Shown here in pieces: positions 23,119 through 37,500 of a DNA stretch of 64,000 bases (positions within the stretch are counted from its first letter, which is position 1; every line of letters starts with the position of its first letter). A program made the position numbers and the translations under genes. Source of the stretch: Liolophura sinensis (lineage: Eukaryota > Mollusca > Polyplacophora > Chitonida > Chitonidae); NCBI RefSeq assembly GCF_032854445.1, contig NC_088302.1:40058191-40122190 (forward strand). Direction: 5' to 3'. The notes beneath the pieces were generated by a model that was not told the origin of the DNA, ran no database searches, and worked only from the letters and a program-made list of their open reading frames with translations.

Positions 23119-26100
23119 TCCACCCCGTCACCCTTCCCTCCCCCAGCCCCAAGCTTATTGTAATACTAATACTGCTCCAGTCTTTTTCGTGAGCTTCGTC
23201 GCCATCCTCTCAGAGAGCCCCTTTGACTGATTAAAGCTAATTGTGGAGTGCACTTCATCACTGTATACATTGTATTTACACATAGGGTTTTTTAACATTA
23301 ATTGCCGGGAACGTCTAATGTATCGAGTAGATGCACTGATTAGTGTAGCATTATATAAGATAACTAATTATCGAAAGATGGAAAAAGTCCATTTTGATTC
23401 AATTGTTCCACTCGTTTATTCATTACCTTACACTTTTACCTCCCACAATTTTTTATAGGTACTACATAGGTCCACTACATATTGCCCATGCGCCATAATG
23501 TGCTGAAAATGCAAGCTGGTGTCCAACCCATGTACATTACTCTCGATGCAGATGATGTCCGAATAAACGAGCAGAAATGTGGATATTTTTGCAAATCTTC
23601 TGAGTACAATATGGATTCCGTTATATAATATGGACACCTATATGTAGGTGGATAAGTAACTCACCACTTGCTATAAATGACCTTAATGAGATAGACACGA
23701 CATGAAACAGAGCGCCCCGGATGCTCCCTCCATATTCCCTGACACACCAGTCTTTGCACTAATGACTTGCGACGTTATTGAAATCGTCACATGTCACGTA
23801 AGTCCTTTGGCTCAGTCTAACTTCAAGAAAATGTATATACCTAAATATTTTACATGTCAACTGGTGGACTAAGTATCCCCGAGGCCTGATCCCCTTGCAT
23901 TGTGTTAATGTGATTGTATGTTAAATGCGATGACAACACAGCATTTTACGATATCACGATAAAAAAATCTTAAAAAGGCATTTGCTACTGTTTAATGAAG
24001 AGTTAGAATATAACCTTAACAGAGGTAACTTGTAAAGAGGACGGATTTCACACTACCGTCGATTTTCTGGTTTTGCTCTTCACGCTGTAACTTTCTTATT
24101 ATTTTAATCAGAAAAGATAATTACACATTTTTTAAGCCTCCAAATTTCTGGAACCCATTCTGGAATCGTTTCTTGACTTGTATTTTCTGGCCCTTGGAGT
24201 TAAAAATTTTACACATTTGTCATAACAGTTTTCATTTTTAACTCTTCCAGTTTTAACTCCAACGTTCCAAAAGTGAACCCTTAAATCACATTTAAAATTT
24301 TTTAAAATGGACGATTCAGTTTCGTATTCATTAACTATTAGCTGGACATTGCTGATAACAAATTTGCTTTTGTCTAGGATACATTCATGTAGGCCTAATC
24401 CTATTCTAAATGCAAGTCAACGTCTTTGATCATTATCCCCATCAACACAAGATGATATACTCATTTGTTCCCAAACATCGGTGCTATTTCAAACGCACCA
24501 CCATGACTTTCTGGATCCCAGCTCTGTTGTCATACAGGAACAAAGTAACATTATATGCAGGAGCGTTCGAAAGTAAGTCTTTGTGCACTGATGTCCGTCT
24601 GTGGTAAATGAATCAAAATAAAACAAAGAGTATAGTCTCGCCTTTGTACTCAATTGACTACTCTGTTTAACTGATTTTTCTCCATTAACTTAAAATCGAA
24701 ACTCATGACTAAAAGGCTTTCAGCGGCTAAGCTTCTTATTCTAGTGACGGGAAAATTCTTTGCGGGACCAGTCATTAGTGTATTTGTATTTAGACCGAAA
24801 ACATAATTACTTAAGTCTGATGCCGGATAATAGGATACCATTTTCTACTTGACAATAGTTCTGTGGGCAAGACTATGGTAGGGACGATGTAACTATTTGA
24901 ATAAGCAATTATATACAGTCATACTTATATAATAGTGTTAGATACTCATGTTGGCTGAGAAATTATTTTTTAGTATAATGCAGTTGAATCGTCCCACGAC
25001 CACGTGCATTTTGCTGCAGATCTTCAAACGTGCAGCCGGAGAGGAAGCCAACATGAGCTTGACTTGAACTCATAGCGACCGAATTGGTGAGAGGCTTCTG
25101 GATCATTGGGCAGCGCTGGCAGGCTAATCCCATAAACAACGGAGCACCTCCTCCCAAACCCACCCACCCACCCTTCCACCATCACCATAATTTCATACTT
25201 CATCACGACATATGGGTGGGCCATGTTGCATCCGCTTTTTATATTACAGGTAATGAGCGAAGTATCAAAATCATCATTCAGGCTGTCAAACGATGATACA
25301 AAATCGAAGACGAATTTCCAAAGACCAATTTCATCACTAAATTTAGCATCACAATCTGTAGTTGTCTAGAAGCAGAATAGTCATCAATTTTCAATGATGG
25401 GGCAAACATACGTGTGTGATAACCGATGCATCAAACCCAGTATGTAGGCCACAGCACTATATGTTTAAAACTTTGAATATTCTCATGAAGGTTTAACCGC
25501 CAATGGGACGTGTAATTTAGTGCTATTTAAAGGAGAAGACAGCCACTGACTAATAAAGACTTCACTTGAAAACAGGATGCTCAAGCTTTCTCAAAAATGT
25601 CACACTTTATTTTTCCGACATGATTTCACCCGATAAGAGGTAAAACAAAATTAGAACACAGACATAATGATTCGTATAATTGAAGGAGTCATCTTGGGAA
25701 TTTTATCCAATCAAACGCATTGCATTGCACGGAATGCTATATAAGGCATCATTTTTCAATGATTTCGTTACGTATATATACACTTGGCTATTCTCACACA
25801 GTGTTGTGGTACAGGTTTGCGCTATTTACTGACCACTACAGCCATAAAACCGGTAGGTTTGCGTTCCGTGTAATATTCAATAACGTATATCAAAAATTAT
25901 TTCGGACAGTATAATACCATCTTGGTGTAAATCGCATTCATCCAGGCATTAATTAGGGCCCACGTGTTTAGTCGTGTTGTTCAAAATATACAAAAATATG
26001 TATGTTGTTCATTTTAGTATTACTTACAGACAGCTAGCAGTTTGTAACTCTCAGTAAAAAATTCCTTTTGGGCGCCGAAGCTGTATTGGGATTTAAAGAC

Positions 26101-26312
26101 ATCTTATCGTAGAATTTAAAATTAAATTTTCTGAAGTAATGATGTTTTTCTCCAAATTTATAACAACTGACATGACATGAATTTTTATTTGCCTCTTGTT
26201 TTTTTTATTTGTATCATAGTTTTATAACAAGCAGTAAAATTATTCAAGCGCGGTACTGGAGACGAGGTGTTCTCTCTGACGTTCGCGATAATTAGGTCAA
26301 CTAGAAAGCAGA
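23119..26312. other. spacer between the GPCR and the 4-TM protein gene
   Basis: Mostly unique AT-rich sequence, with one SINE fragment at 24990-25122. A short frame at 24503-24572 with a good start context and a GTAAGT donor has no partner exon, so it is not called a gene. Confidence 0.5.
24990..25122 (-). mobile_element. SINE family 1, head half
   Basis: Contains agccggagaggaagccaaca, tgacttgaactcatagcgac and gcgctggcaggctaatccc. The tail half is missing. Confidence 0.8.
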
Positions 26313-26440
26313 GGCGGGTTTCATGAAGCTCACTTAGCTAAGTTTGCCCTTAACTACTCTGACAACGTATGTTGTAGAGATATAAAGTGTAATTATCTAA
26401 GGGCAACTTAATACTAAGTCAACTTCATGAAACCGGCCCC
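26313..26440. mobile_element. foldback MITE, copy A
   Basis: About 50-bp terminal inverted repeats (ggtttcatgaagctcactta, then agctaag...gcccttaac) around a short centre gacaacgtatgttgtagaga. There is no coding capacity. The same element occurs in inverted orientation at 28901. Confidence 0.85.
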
Positions 26441-26638
26441 TAATCTTACAATCCATTGCACTTTTCATAAAATCGGAGGAGTTGATACATTTCTTGATCT
26501 ATAGGACGTAACGTTACCGTCGTATCTATCTAAAGCACTGATTCAATGGTAATTGATAATGATATCAATGCTATCCATGCCTGTCGATAGATCAACGTAT
26601 GCTTTAGTGTTTGGCTTATAATTGTATTCCTTAGAAAG

Positions 26639-26717
26639 AGTACATTCCACCGTACATTCCACCGTACATTCCACCGTACATTCCACCGTACATTCCACCG
26701 TACATTCCACAGTACAT
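26639..26717. repeat. 12-bp tandem repeat
   Basis: Seven units of gtacattccacc. The period is a multiple of three, so it reads as TVEC repeats on the minus strand, but nothing supports coding. Confidence 0.9.
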
Positions 26718-26763
26718 TGCAGGTGATAAATGAACACTCGCGGCGAATCCACAGATACCGAAC

Positions 26764-26917
26764 AGTTATTTTATTTATTTGTTCGAGAGTTTTACTCGAT
26801 CAAATATTGCACGTATACAACAACAGCCAGCATTGTGGTGGGAAGAAACCGGGCAGAGCCAGGGTGAAAACCACGACCATCCGCAGATTGTTGACAGACG
26901 TGCATACGTACGGCTAA
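26764..26917 (-). mobile_element. SINE family 1, 3' two-thirds
   Basis: Blocks ccagcattgtggtgggaag, ccgggcagagccaggg and ccacgaccatccgcagattg are kept. The tail block is altered and the head is missing. Confidence 0.75.
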
Positions 26918-28380
26918 CACCCCTATATATTCTGACGTGTTCCTAGTTGTTCTCTGAAAAGTTCCCTCCAGTTCACCACAAAATGCAAGAGAGTTAAATA
27001 GGTCAAGTTTTATCGAGATCGGACATCTGAATTCCAGTTATATTTATGTGTTTATGTCTGTCATAAAAATCTTGTCACTAGCCAAACAAGGTTAAAGCCT
27101 ACATGGAGTGCAGAGAACACTCCCGAAGTGCCCGGAACTCATGCAGTAAACGTTGGTTGCCATAGTCACGAACTCAAGCATATTTAACAAATCAGTTGGC
27201 GCCATTTTGATTTTATTATTTCAAGCAAACAATGCATCGATTCATACATATTTCGCTACATTCAGAAATTGTTTTGCTGTCACAGTTTCAGTTTTTCCAA
27301 CCAAAGTGGGATGGTTTCGGGCGTCAGCCTCTTCAAATTTCCATGTGATGTGATATTTCGACAAGAATGGACAAGGAAAACCTGTGACCAATTAATATAA
27401 TACGTTATATCTGTCCCTTGGAAAACGAAGCGACCCAACTTTTCCCCAAATGACCAGGCAGGAACTCTCTGAGCTATCACTGTCAAATTCCTCTATTAAA
27501 CGGGCGTAGATTATTGGCTCAAACAGATAAAGTTGTATGCTGAATGATATATCTTCCATGGACTGTAAATTTACGTTGGTCGAGATCTCTATTCACTTAC
27601 ACTGCAGCACATGATTTTATGTCGGCTGGCTGTTAGCCCTGTACACATGTACATGTATATACCGTGTAGGCAAGGTGACATGTGAAGAGACACTGCATGG
27701 TTTCACCGGGCCGACTTATCGCCCCCAATCTAATCCCCCATTCCTACATCTCCTACTCAAATTGTCGTCTTGTGATTGCTGGTCGAATATGTAGTCGGAC
27801 GCACCAACGTTATGTACCTTGTCATATGTATTAGGTATAAATAGCGGTTGGATGATTCTGCCACCTGTGGATCACACTACATTGTAAGGTACTTAACAGG
27901 ACTTAAGCTTGTTCCTGGATGACTTTATTATATTGTTATCGCTATGACAGGAGGTCTTTTTTCCCCTGTAGTTATTTGTCACGCGGCAGTGCTTCTCCAA
28001 TTCGTCTGTCATAGGGTAGGCAAGCCACCGTGGATGTGTGGACCAGTTACCTAAACCAAACGGCCACTTCAATGAGCCCACGGAGCGTGTAGTTCACATG
28101 CACTAACGTTAGCTGACCCAAGCATATAGAGTAACCCTTCACACGATGTGAAATAAAACAATGCACTCTTTCGCATTCATATAACAAATAAAGCCAAAAT
28201 ACAAGGGAGACTAACTTCGTGCTCTTCCGAGTTTCTGAATTGAATTAACCACGAGTCAAACTGGAAAATTGATCGAATTTCCCCTTAAGCTAGTCTTATG
28301 ATGGGCCCAGCCCCACCTGGGACAATTATCCGGCGGACCAGTTCTATGTCTAGCTAATACTTAAACTTCGTTACAGCTGG
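26918..28380. other. spacer upstream of the 4-TM protein gene
   Basis: No gene, repeat or TATA element that I can support. The 300 bases before 28505 should hold the promoter of the next gene. Confidence 0.4.
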
Positions 28381-28504
28381 CTTGCTGCGCCAGGCTTGGT
28401 TGAGCAGGGCTACCTGCGCAACGTGTACACGTGATGTATTAACACAGCATACCGCGTTCCTGTTAACCCGCACCCTGTGTACACCTGTGACTGTCCTGAG
28501 AGAG

Positions 28505-31500
28505 ATGGCCGGCGATGGCCGGTACCGTGTAGGAACTAGACGATGGGCCATCGCTTCAGCTATCTTCATCATTGTAAGTGCAAGCGTTACTTATCCACAT
28601 CACAATCATATCCCATTACACCCATGGTTGATAGAAATGGGATGAGCTTCATCTACGTGACAAGTGAAAGTGATTCATATTGTGTGGTTTTTTGTTAGTA
28701 TAACCTTCTTCATTCGGGCTATAATCCAATCCAGTTGTTTAACTGGGTCCGGTCTATCCACAACAACAACAACAACAACATAACACCATTGTTGTACGAG
28801 TAGGCCTACAACGGGGTTATTTACATAAATTATGTCTATCTGTCTTTGTTGACATAACTGTAATTCGTAGCGCACTGGTCTATTGTAGGTCCATTGCCCT
28901 GGGGCCAGTTTTATGGAGCTTACTTAGTGTTGAGTCGCCCTTAGCTAAGTGCACTTTATATCTCTACAACATACGTTGTCATGGTAGTTAAGGGCTTACT
29001 TAGCTAAGTGAGCTTCATGAAACCGGTCCCTGGGCCCATTCGTAAGTTCTCATACTATGGAGGTCCATATATACGTCCGTGGTCATGTATATATATATAT
29101 ATACATGCTGATCTCATCCTAGTAACGGAAATCTATGGAGCCGTAAAAGTGACTTGATGTAACAAAAAATTTTGGAGGAGTAAAAAACACTACATGGTGA
29201 AACAAAAATTTGGAAGAGAAAAACAAGATTAGATGGTGAAGAAAAAAATTATTGTGAAGAGAAAAAATCTTTTGAACTCCCGACTTTTCAAGTTTAAAAG
29301 TCGGGGCCCCGATATAATTGTCCAGTCATAAGGGTTACATTATAATCTCATCTGTATATACGGTGTCACTGCCTGGTCTTCAGTGTCATTATACTTTTGC
29401 AAATTAACTTTTGTCGCTTGCAAATAATACTTTATCAGTCCCAAAATGTTCTTTTAGACGACAAGGAAAGCCAGCTCGATTTACAGCATAACCTCCAATA
29501 ATCTGGGATTATTATTAAGTACACACTCAACCAAAAAATACGATAAGATTAAAACTTAACACAGCGGTCATCAGACATGTATGTGACAAAAAGTTAAGGC
29601 CTTTGGTCAACTAGGCTATACAAGGGTAAGGCTGCACGCTGTATTTTGTATTTTATTTTTTATTTAGTCTGTATATGTCTCTTTTTGAAATTTGTGTATT
29701 AATGAACTGCCTCGATATAGGGAAATTTTATTCTTTCAGTACGTCACTGTTTTCTGTGTAGACCTGCAAAGTTGTAAGCGTACATGTCCCTAAAGTTCAC
29801 AAGCACTGCAGCGTGGCAGCTGAGAAAATGTGTTTTTAAACACACTAGAACTAACCTGTTTAGGCGATCATGCGCATTGTAATCATTGTTCTTGATTTAA
29901 AATACAAGTTATTTATCTCATGATAAAACCCTGGTCAAAATATGTAGTTATCAGGGAGAGTTATCATGCTCGTCTGTGACTGCCATATTGTCTGTCTGAT
30001 GGTAAACGACCTGTGTTTGGCCACTTAAGTCGGGGGGTAAAAAAAAAAAGATTTTCTCTTCCCCCAAATTTTTTTCACCGTCATTTTTTGTATCCTCAAA
30101 AAATTTCTCTTTCAAAAAAATTGTTTTCTCTTTCAAAAAATTTATTTTTACCAGGTAACTTTTACTGCTACGTAGAAATATGTGCTAGAGGGAGTAGCAG
30201 CTGGTTAAAGGTCTAATACTACAAACATACATGAACATCCTGGTTAGTCTATCCCTCGAGCTTATTGGTTTTATTTACACAGTCTGGTACAGTAATAGGG
30301 CGTTGCGATCAGCCACATCATGTAAGACCTATACTCGAGATCACGAAGCGATCTCAATCTTAGGTCAAAATTTTAAATGACTTTAAAATTGTTATTTTTG
30401 ATGTAACAAAATTGCTTAATAACGTAATTTCTGGGTAAGTTATTGTACAACAAATTTCAGCTAAAATAAAGGAAAGAAACATGCCAAATTTAATGATTCA
30501 AATTGACTTAAGGTCTAACGTTGTTTCGTGATTCCGGGGCCTGCCTAGCTGAGCTGATAATCGAATTCGTCACTCTCACATGTAGCACGCCTGAAGTATA
30601 AAAGACAAAGTAAGTGGAGGAGTTTAGAGTAATTAGTCACGACCATTGCGCAACAAGGAAGGTCAAGAGCGTTACACTTCCTCAAAATATTTTATAATCC
30701 AGTTTATAGGCCTGTTGTAGGTCGACAAACGATGAAAACCGTCGGAACAAAAAATTCGCGGTATCTGTGTGATCCTATAGCAGGGAAATAGAATCATCCC
30801 GCAATACTCGTTTGCAGGTAAATAATGAGGAAGCAAACACTTTCTAAAAAAATAATTTGCCCCGTCTATGTAGGTTGCGTAGTTTCGAGACTAAACGTTC
30901 CTAAACTACTTCATCTCGTGGCTAGGTCTATTGCGAGCAAACAAACTGATTGGTGTTTTACGCCGTACTCAACATTAGTTCACTTATACGACGGCGGCTA
31001 GCATAATAATGGGAGGAACAGGTGAGTCCAGTGAAAAGCCACAACCATCGGCACGTTGCTGTTAGACCTTCCCACGTAAGACCGAAGTGGAAGCCAGCGC
31101 GAAATGGGATAGAGCTCAGTGAAGCTCACTGAAGCCGGCATTTACCCAAAATTTTTAAAACACTTTACACTGTTCTCTTTTAAAATTTCAATGTTATCAT
31201 TAATCATTTTAAATAAAGCATTTTTGTCACTGAAAGAGAAGAAAATGTATCTATAATGTGAGGTTATCACTTTCTGAAGTGCTAATAAGGACCTGGTACG
31301 GTAAGGCGGAGAAACGACCCTAGAGAGGTACGACAAGAAAGTGCAAATTTCAAAATCCCAGCATAATTCTGCAATTCTTGATTTCCAAATCAGAAGTATA
31401 AAACTTGGTCGAATCACGCACACAATTCATATGACTATAAAAAAAAAGATGATTGCTTAGTAATAACTCGCCAAAAATACCCCCCGTCAATAACGCCATT

Positions 31501-34500
31501 TTTCGTTCAGGCGAGGTACTTTATATTTACAATATGAACATCAACGTTAACCAGAAAAAATATTTTTACTGAAACTTCCTTATGTTTTTCTACGTGCTGT
31601 CAAAGTTTCGTTTTGGTTAAAGTTTGTCTTCATATGTAAAAAATAGACTTTATAATGTGGTCAGTTTTGTCATATTGTGGCAAGTTTAAAATAGACATTT
31701 CTGCCATAGCGTGTCAGGGATCCTTCATAGTACAGTGAACTGACGAAGTCACTGTGCCCAACAGGTTGCAACTCTATGAAGAGTTCGAACCTCTGTATGG
31801 ATGTTTTCTTTTGGCAACCTACATTTTTTTGTGTGAGAAAGGATATAGGCTGCCTTGCATTAAATCAGTGTTATCATGAATTAGAATGGATAATTTTTAA
31901 GCCATTGTATTACGTAACGTTTGGAAACTATAGCGAAATTATCATTAACATGTTATGCGTAGAGGAAGTACAAGCCTTAACATGTTTTATATATGTATAT
32001 AACTGATTGGTGCATAAGGGCATGCTCAAGACTTTTTCAGAAAGTTACATTTCTGGTGCAGTGATTTTCCCCACTCTACGGCGTCTAATGCAAAAAAAAA
32101 AGATATTTCAGTGTGACTGAATCCGACTACCATTTTTCGATTTTATGACCAATTTATGCTTCATTGCATGCTTTCCATTTAACAGGAAAAGAAAACTAAA
32201 ACAGAACTAAAAAAAGAAATAACCTTGCGGATGTGTCAGCAACTGTCCATCACAACTATAGTCATTTTCGCATTTTAAGGTGCATACTTTCTTGCACTCG
32301 GGGCTTATCCCCGCCTTACCGTGACAGTTCCATGCCCTATCGGCCGCGCGGATGTACCCGCAACCCAGGTTGAGACAGAGCGCTTTGCATGCGGCCTGAG
32401 CCGCGCGTCAGGGTGAATGAGTTAAGGTGCATACTTTCTTTTTCTATTCCCCGCCTTACCATGACAGTTCCAGGTCCTAATACTTTACAGTCACTTTAAA
32501 AAAATGTTGCTATTTAAATTTATCTCATGTCAAAATAACACTTTAGGTGTTGTTTCCCGTATTATAAATCCTTAAATTTTTGTAATCATGTAAGCGAATC
32601 AAGCGTATTGTTACAACCTTCAAACAATCATTAGGGGACGGGACATTTTAATATGCTTGCACTTATGTTTTATAGTATTTACTTGTATTATTATTATTTC
32701 AACACCTTGTCAATGTTGACTTTAACATTCACCTTTCAAGAGGGTAGCTCATTCGACTTTTACTAAGTTTAACGGTGATTATCCACTTTGAGAGATAATA
32801 GTAGATAAAAAGAGATCTATAATATATTTATATATTTTTTAAATCAGGAGTACAGAGTGTAGCTATCAAATGCTGCAGGTGGTTTTGTTATGGTTTTGGA
32901 CGTTTATCCATTCTAAACTGACCTGACAACCAATCAATCCAATCAGTCAGTAGGGATTCATTTACAAAGTGCATGTTGTAAACGATTTGTACTGCTGTCA
33001 AATCCGCACCTCACGATGTTCGACACCAGTGGTTGCCTCAGTTTTCGACACTAGAAAACCAGAAACTAAAAGGCGAGAAATACCCTTCATCAGTCAATCA
33101 ATCAATCAATCTGCTTTCATGACAGGACTTACATGTACTGGTGTGAGTTCAGCTAAACTCGTCTACCGTTAAAGTACATCCTCAGTCGTTACACATATAG
33201 GTCATGATGCACGTGATCTCCTGGTGACCACCCTGCCGGCTTATATAGGATATTTGAAGGTTCCGGTAATTCTTTAACTCCTTTTGGTGGTTGATTTACG
33301 AGATCGACTGTAATTTGATATTTTAAAACAGGGTTCACACTATACATAAGTGTTAGTCATCGACTAGGATTGCCCTACATATTTGCATCTCAGTTTGCTT
33401 GTTAGACGATCATTTTGATTTTGTCAAATACATGTAGGCTATGTGATAGACAAAAATGATAAACAAAAATGTACTTTATAACAAGGGGTTCTTATACGTG
33501 TTTTTAACATAAACTGACCATAACCGACTATACATAGTCTGCCAGGAAAGTAAAAAAAAGTTTGGCATCTGTATTTGCGTGATACACGTATAGTCGAAAA
33601 TATAACTTACCTTTAGCTAGGGATAACGTACACATTGTTGTTGGCTATGCCTGGGTGTTACTTTCAAGCGCACTTTTAACATTGTAGATTTATTTTCACA
33701 TTGTTCAGAAGATGTGCCCATATAACCAGTGTAGAAGAAAGGTGAAACTGCAGGAACTGCTTTGTGATTAAGATTATATCGCAAGACAGTAAGAAAAATG
33801 GAAAAGCCTGGTTCCAAAAACAAAGGATAATAACAGTGGCATGTGCTTCCTCGATTTCTTTCCCTTTCCGTTAACGGCAAGTAACACCGAAGTCATGTTT
33901 TTAGGTATATTATGATATATACATATATTATCGAATATGTGTTTTAATGAATATGCGTTTTTACCAGACGGTATCTCGGCCTTTACATGACATTTAGCTA
34001 GAGCACGGTTGTGTAAAGATCTCAGATAAATTGGAACCTATATTTCTAACAGATATATGTGGGTATACACCGTGGAATGTTAATACTTGATAAAAGTCGA
34101 CTTTGTTCATATTATGACATCTGTATAGCATACCATCTGGTTTATCAGAGAACCCGGATGCTTCACCTCTTCAGCCCATGCCACACTTTGCGGTCAACCG
34201 GAAATGGACCTTTGACCAACGTAGTCCCTTCTCGCTATATGGCCACATTGACCTGTGTGTTTATTATTATTCAAGCCGACAGGAAGCCATATCTATAACA
34301 TCCCTGATTGCTCAGGTTATGGGTGCATTTAATTGGGAGATCCCGGCGAAACGTTACCTCGCGAAAAACAATCTGGCGTACAACTTCAAAGAGCGAATTT
34401 TAGGCTAAGATTTAAAACCACAATACCATACGCATTAGATTGCACTTCTTATCTGTTTCCATTGTAAACACCCACAAACCTAATTCATCTACTTTGACTT

Positions 34501-37500
34501 TCAACCTATTTGAAATTAAATCAAATCTGACCTTGTGGTATTGTATCAAGAGATAAGAATGAAATAAACATATTCTACAATACGATCATGCCAGGTTTGA
34601 TCTGTAATAGACTACCAATAAAACTGTACACTGTTTGTGAGATGAAATATCCAAAACTCGCCTACAGGAAACCTGGACTTTTTGTAAGGAACTTGTTTAT
34701 GGTGAAACTCTCATTGATATCGTTATCAAAATCTTTACTGAATGTATTTTTATATATTTGATTGGCGTTTTTCATTAGAATAATGCTTCATATACTTTGG
34801 TCATCCTTCGTGGTGAGGGAAAGCGCAGCACTCCGGTTTTAGTGATCATCAGTGTTTATTTTATTTATTTATTTATTTGATTGGTGTTATACTTTGTGCG
34901 CAAGAATATTTCACCGTATACTACGGCGGTCAGCACTGTGGTGGGAGGAAACCGGGCAGAGCCCGGCGGAAACTCACGACCATTCGCAGGTTGCAGGCAG
35001 GCTTTTCCACGAACGGAGAGGATGCCAGCATGGGCTGGACATTGAACTCGCAGACATCGCACTGCTGAGAGGCTTCTGGATCATTGCGCCGTGCTGGAGG
35101 CCTTCATTGTAGATACAAGTTTTCCTACTAAGTATGCATATGAAGTAGGTAAGAATTCAACTCAAATCAGGAATTGATTGTTCTGGAAATATGTGTTGAG
35201 GGGTAAATACGTTAATTACAAACAAAAACATCTTTCCATCGTCTAACTATAATATTAAGAAAGTGACATAACAACCCATCAATATTGATTTCGTATTCAC
35301 CCTCTGAAGCCTTGGTAACGAATACGTGTTTTTGCTTCTCTCAGGTAGAATCGATTGCTGTGATAGTGTGGTTCCTTGCCGGATATGTGCTATCTACCAA
35401 GATATATTCAGATAAGAACGGTAAGTATTGGATGTGACTTTTGCCTCGGGCTTTCTCAGGTACCTTGCGGAGGGAGGGATTTACTGTTTGCTTTCCTGCT
35501 TGCTCCACCCATAAATCTTACCACAGTGACTTCTGAGTATGGCCTTAAACACCAAGCAAATAAATGATATAAATGTTATGTATTTAAAAGAGCTGTAAGA
35601 GTTAATGCCCTTCATGTGTAAAATGAACGTGGCGTATGTCAAGGTGCCTCGCTTGTTGCTGACGACCAGCCCGTTAGTGTTTGAAATTGCCACTCGCGGG
35701 AAAGGCAGCGGTGTCCACTCGGCGCTATAAACCGTGGCTTCCTCGAAGTATATACCTAGCTGACTACCGTCATAAGCGAAATTCTGTTGAGCACGCCGTA
35801 AACCCTAATCAAATAAAATCTGTAAACATACTATTATTCTATTCTTTTTCAGAATTTAAAGGTATGGCGTATGCTGGTATTGCTATATATGGGACGGCTC
35901 TCTTCACTGCTGTCCTTCTGCTAGGCGGGGTTTTCTCGGTGAGTAATGTCTGAAAAACTGTGGTACTATACAGCCTTTGTGGAGTGTATGGAATGTATTG
36001 TATGGAATGTGGTTTAATATGTTAAAACGATATGCTGTGAAAGTATGATTTAGGACATCAAAATATAGTTTAACGAGGAAATTATATAATTATAATTTGT
36101 TTAGTTTATTTGGGGTTTTCGTCATGTTCAAGTTTTATTACGTAATATATGAAGGCGGTTAGGTTTATGGGTTGACTGTATATAACTTTTTATAGATTTT
36201 GACATGAGTTTGATGAAACCTAACTACCAAAGCATAGGTAGTGTACCACGCTACGCAGATATCAAGCATTTTTAGATATTTGCAGTAGAAAAGCATAGCG
36301 TTAACTTTACTTTCATCTCTAATGTAGAATCATTCAGTAACTGTAGTATTTTCCTCTTTTCATATGTCTCGTTCACAGAAGATAAAGAGGCTGTTTCACC
36401 CCTGGTTGGTGATTTTAGTGATGGTGATTCTCTTTGATACCGGATCTGTGTCTCTTCTTACCGCTATACACGTGGATTTCAGCCCTAACCAAGTAGGTTA
36501 ACACAACAACAACAACTCACTCTGTCCGATACATATATCTCCACGGCTATTGCTTCACTGTATAAAAATCAATTTAATCACTTCTGAGGAAAACGGTGAA
36601 TTCTTCCACCCTTCGTTTCCCGGAGATCATATGTTGAGGCCCCGATATCATAAGTCTTTGACCTATATAGCAAGTTGAGGCCCCAGTATAACAAGCTTCC
36701 AGTCTATGTAGCAAGTTGAGGCCCCAGTATAACAAGCTTCCAGTCTATGTAGCAAGTTGAGGCTCCAGTATAACAAGCTTCCAGTCTATATAGCAAGTTG
36801 AGGCCCCAGTATAACAAGCTTCCAGTCTATGAAGTAAGTTGAGGACCCAGTATAACAAGCTTCCAGTCTATGTAGCAAGTTGAGGCCCCAGTATAACAAG
36901 CTTCCAGTCTATGAAGTAAGTTGAGGCCACAGTATAACAAGCTTCCAGTCTATGAAGTAAGTTGAGGACCCGAAATAATTTTCTCCACCTTTGAAAGATT
37001 TTACGCTTTTGTGACGAGGGGCCAGTTCCCCAAACCGGTCCCCAACTAATACGTGACGCCTTACATACGAAATTACGATGCGACTCAATTGCAAATGAAG
37101 AACTCCAGTCGTTACGTGAATCTTAAAGCCTTATTGAGATCAAACTTACTGTTGATGTCATCACGTACTGTTGTGGATTTCATTCGTCAAAGAGAGGTAT
37201 ACATTTCCGGAAACACGTTCCTTGTGTCTTCTTCGGAACACGTTCCTTGTGTCTTCTTCGGATGCTCACATGTGATTTTTATCTTTCAGAGTATTGGTCC
37301 ATGGGAAACAGGCGGTATTGTTTTCTACATTTTTCGAATGGCGGGGAATGTAAGTTTGACATTATATAGACATATGTATATGCATAGAGCAAAACACAGC
37401 GTTATGATATTCCATAAAATTTGTTATCACTCTACTGTCTATTTGGCCTTTGGAATGTGATTGTACCAAGTTGAAATTTGTCTTTAATGACATAAATGTT

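Larger units (their letters stand above)
28574..35344 (+). other. 6.8-kb first intron of the 4-TM gene
   Basis: Contains MITE copy B, a perfect hairpin at 29279-29305, T-rich and A-rich runs near 29.2 and 30.1 kb, SINE copies at 30948 and 34858, and a GC-rich insert with flanking duplication at 32.3 kb. No further exon of the gene is needed by phase, and none is seen. Confidence 0.7.

Noticed and set aside
24503-24572. Short frame with CCACCATG start and GTAAGT donor as a first exon
   Set aside because: No downstream exon of matching phase and no recognisable protein.
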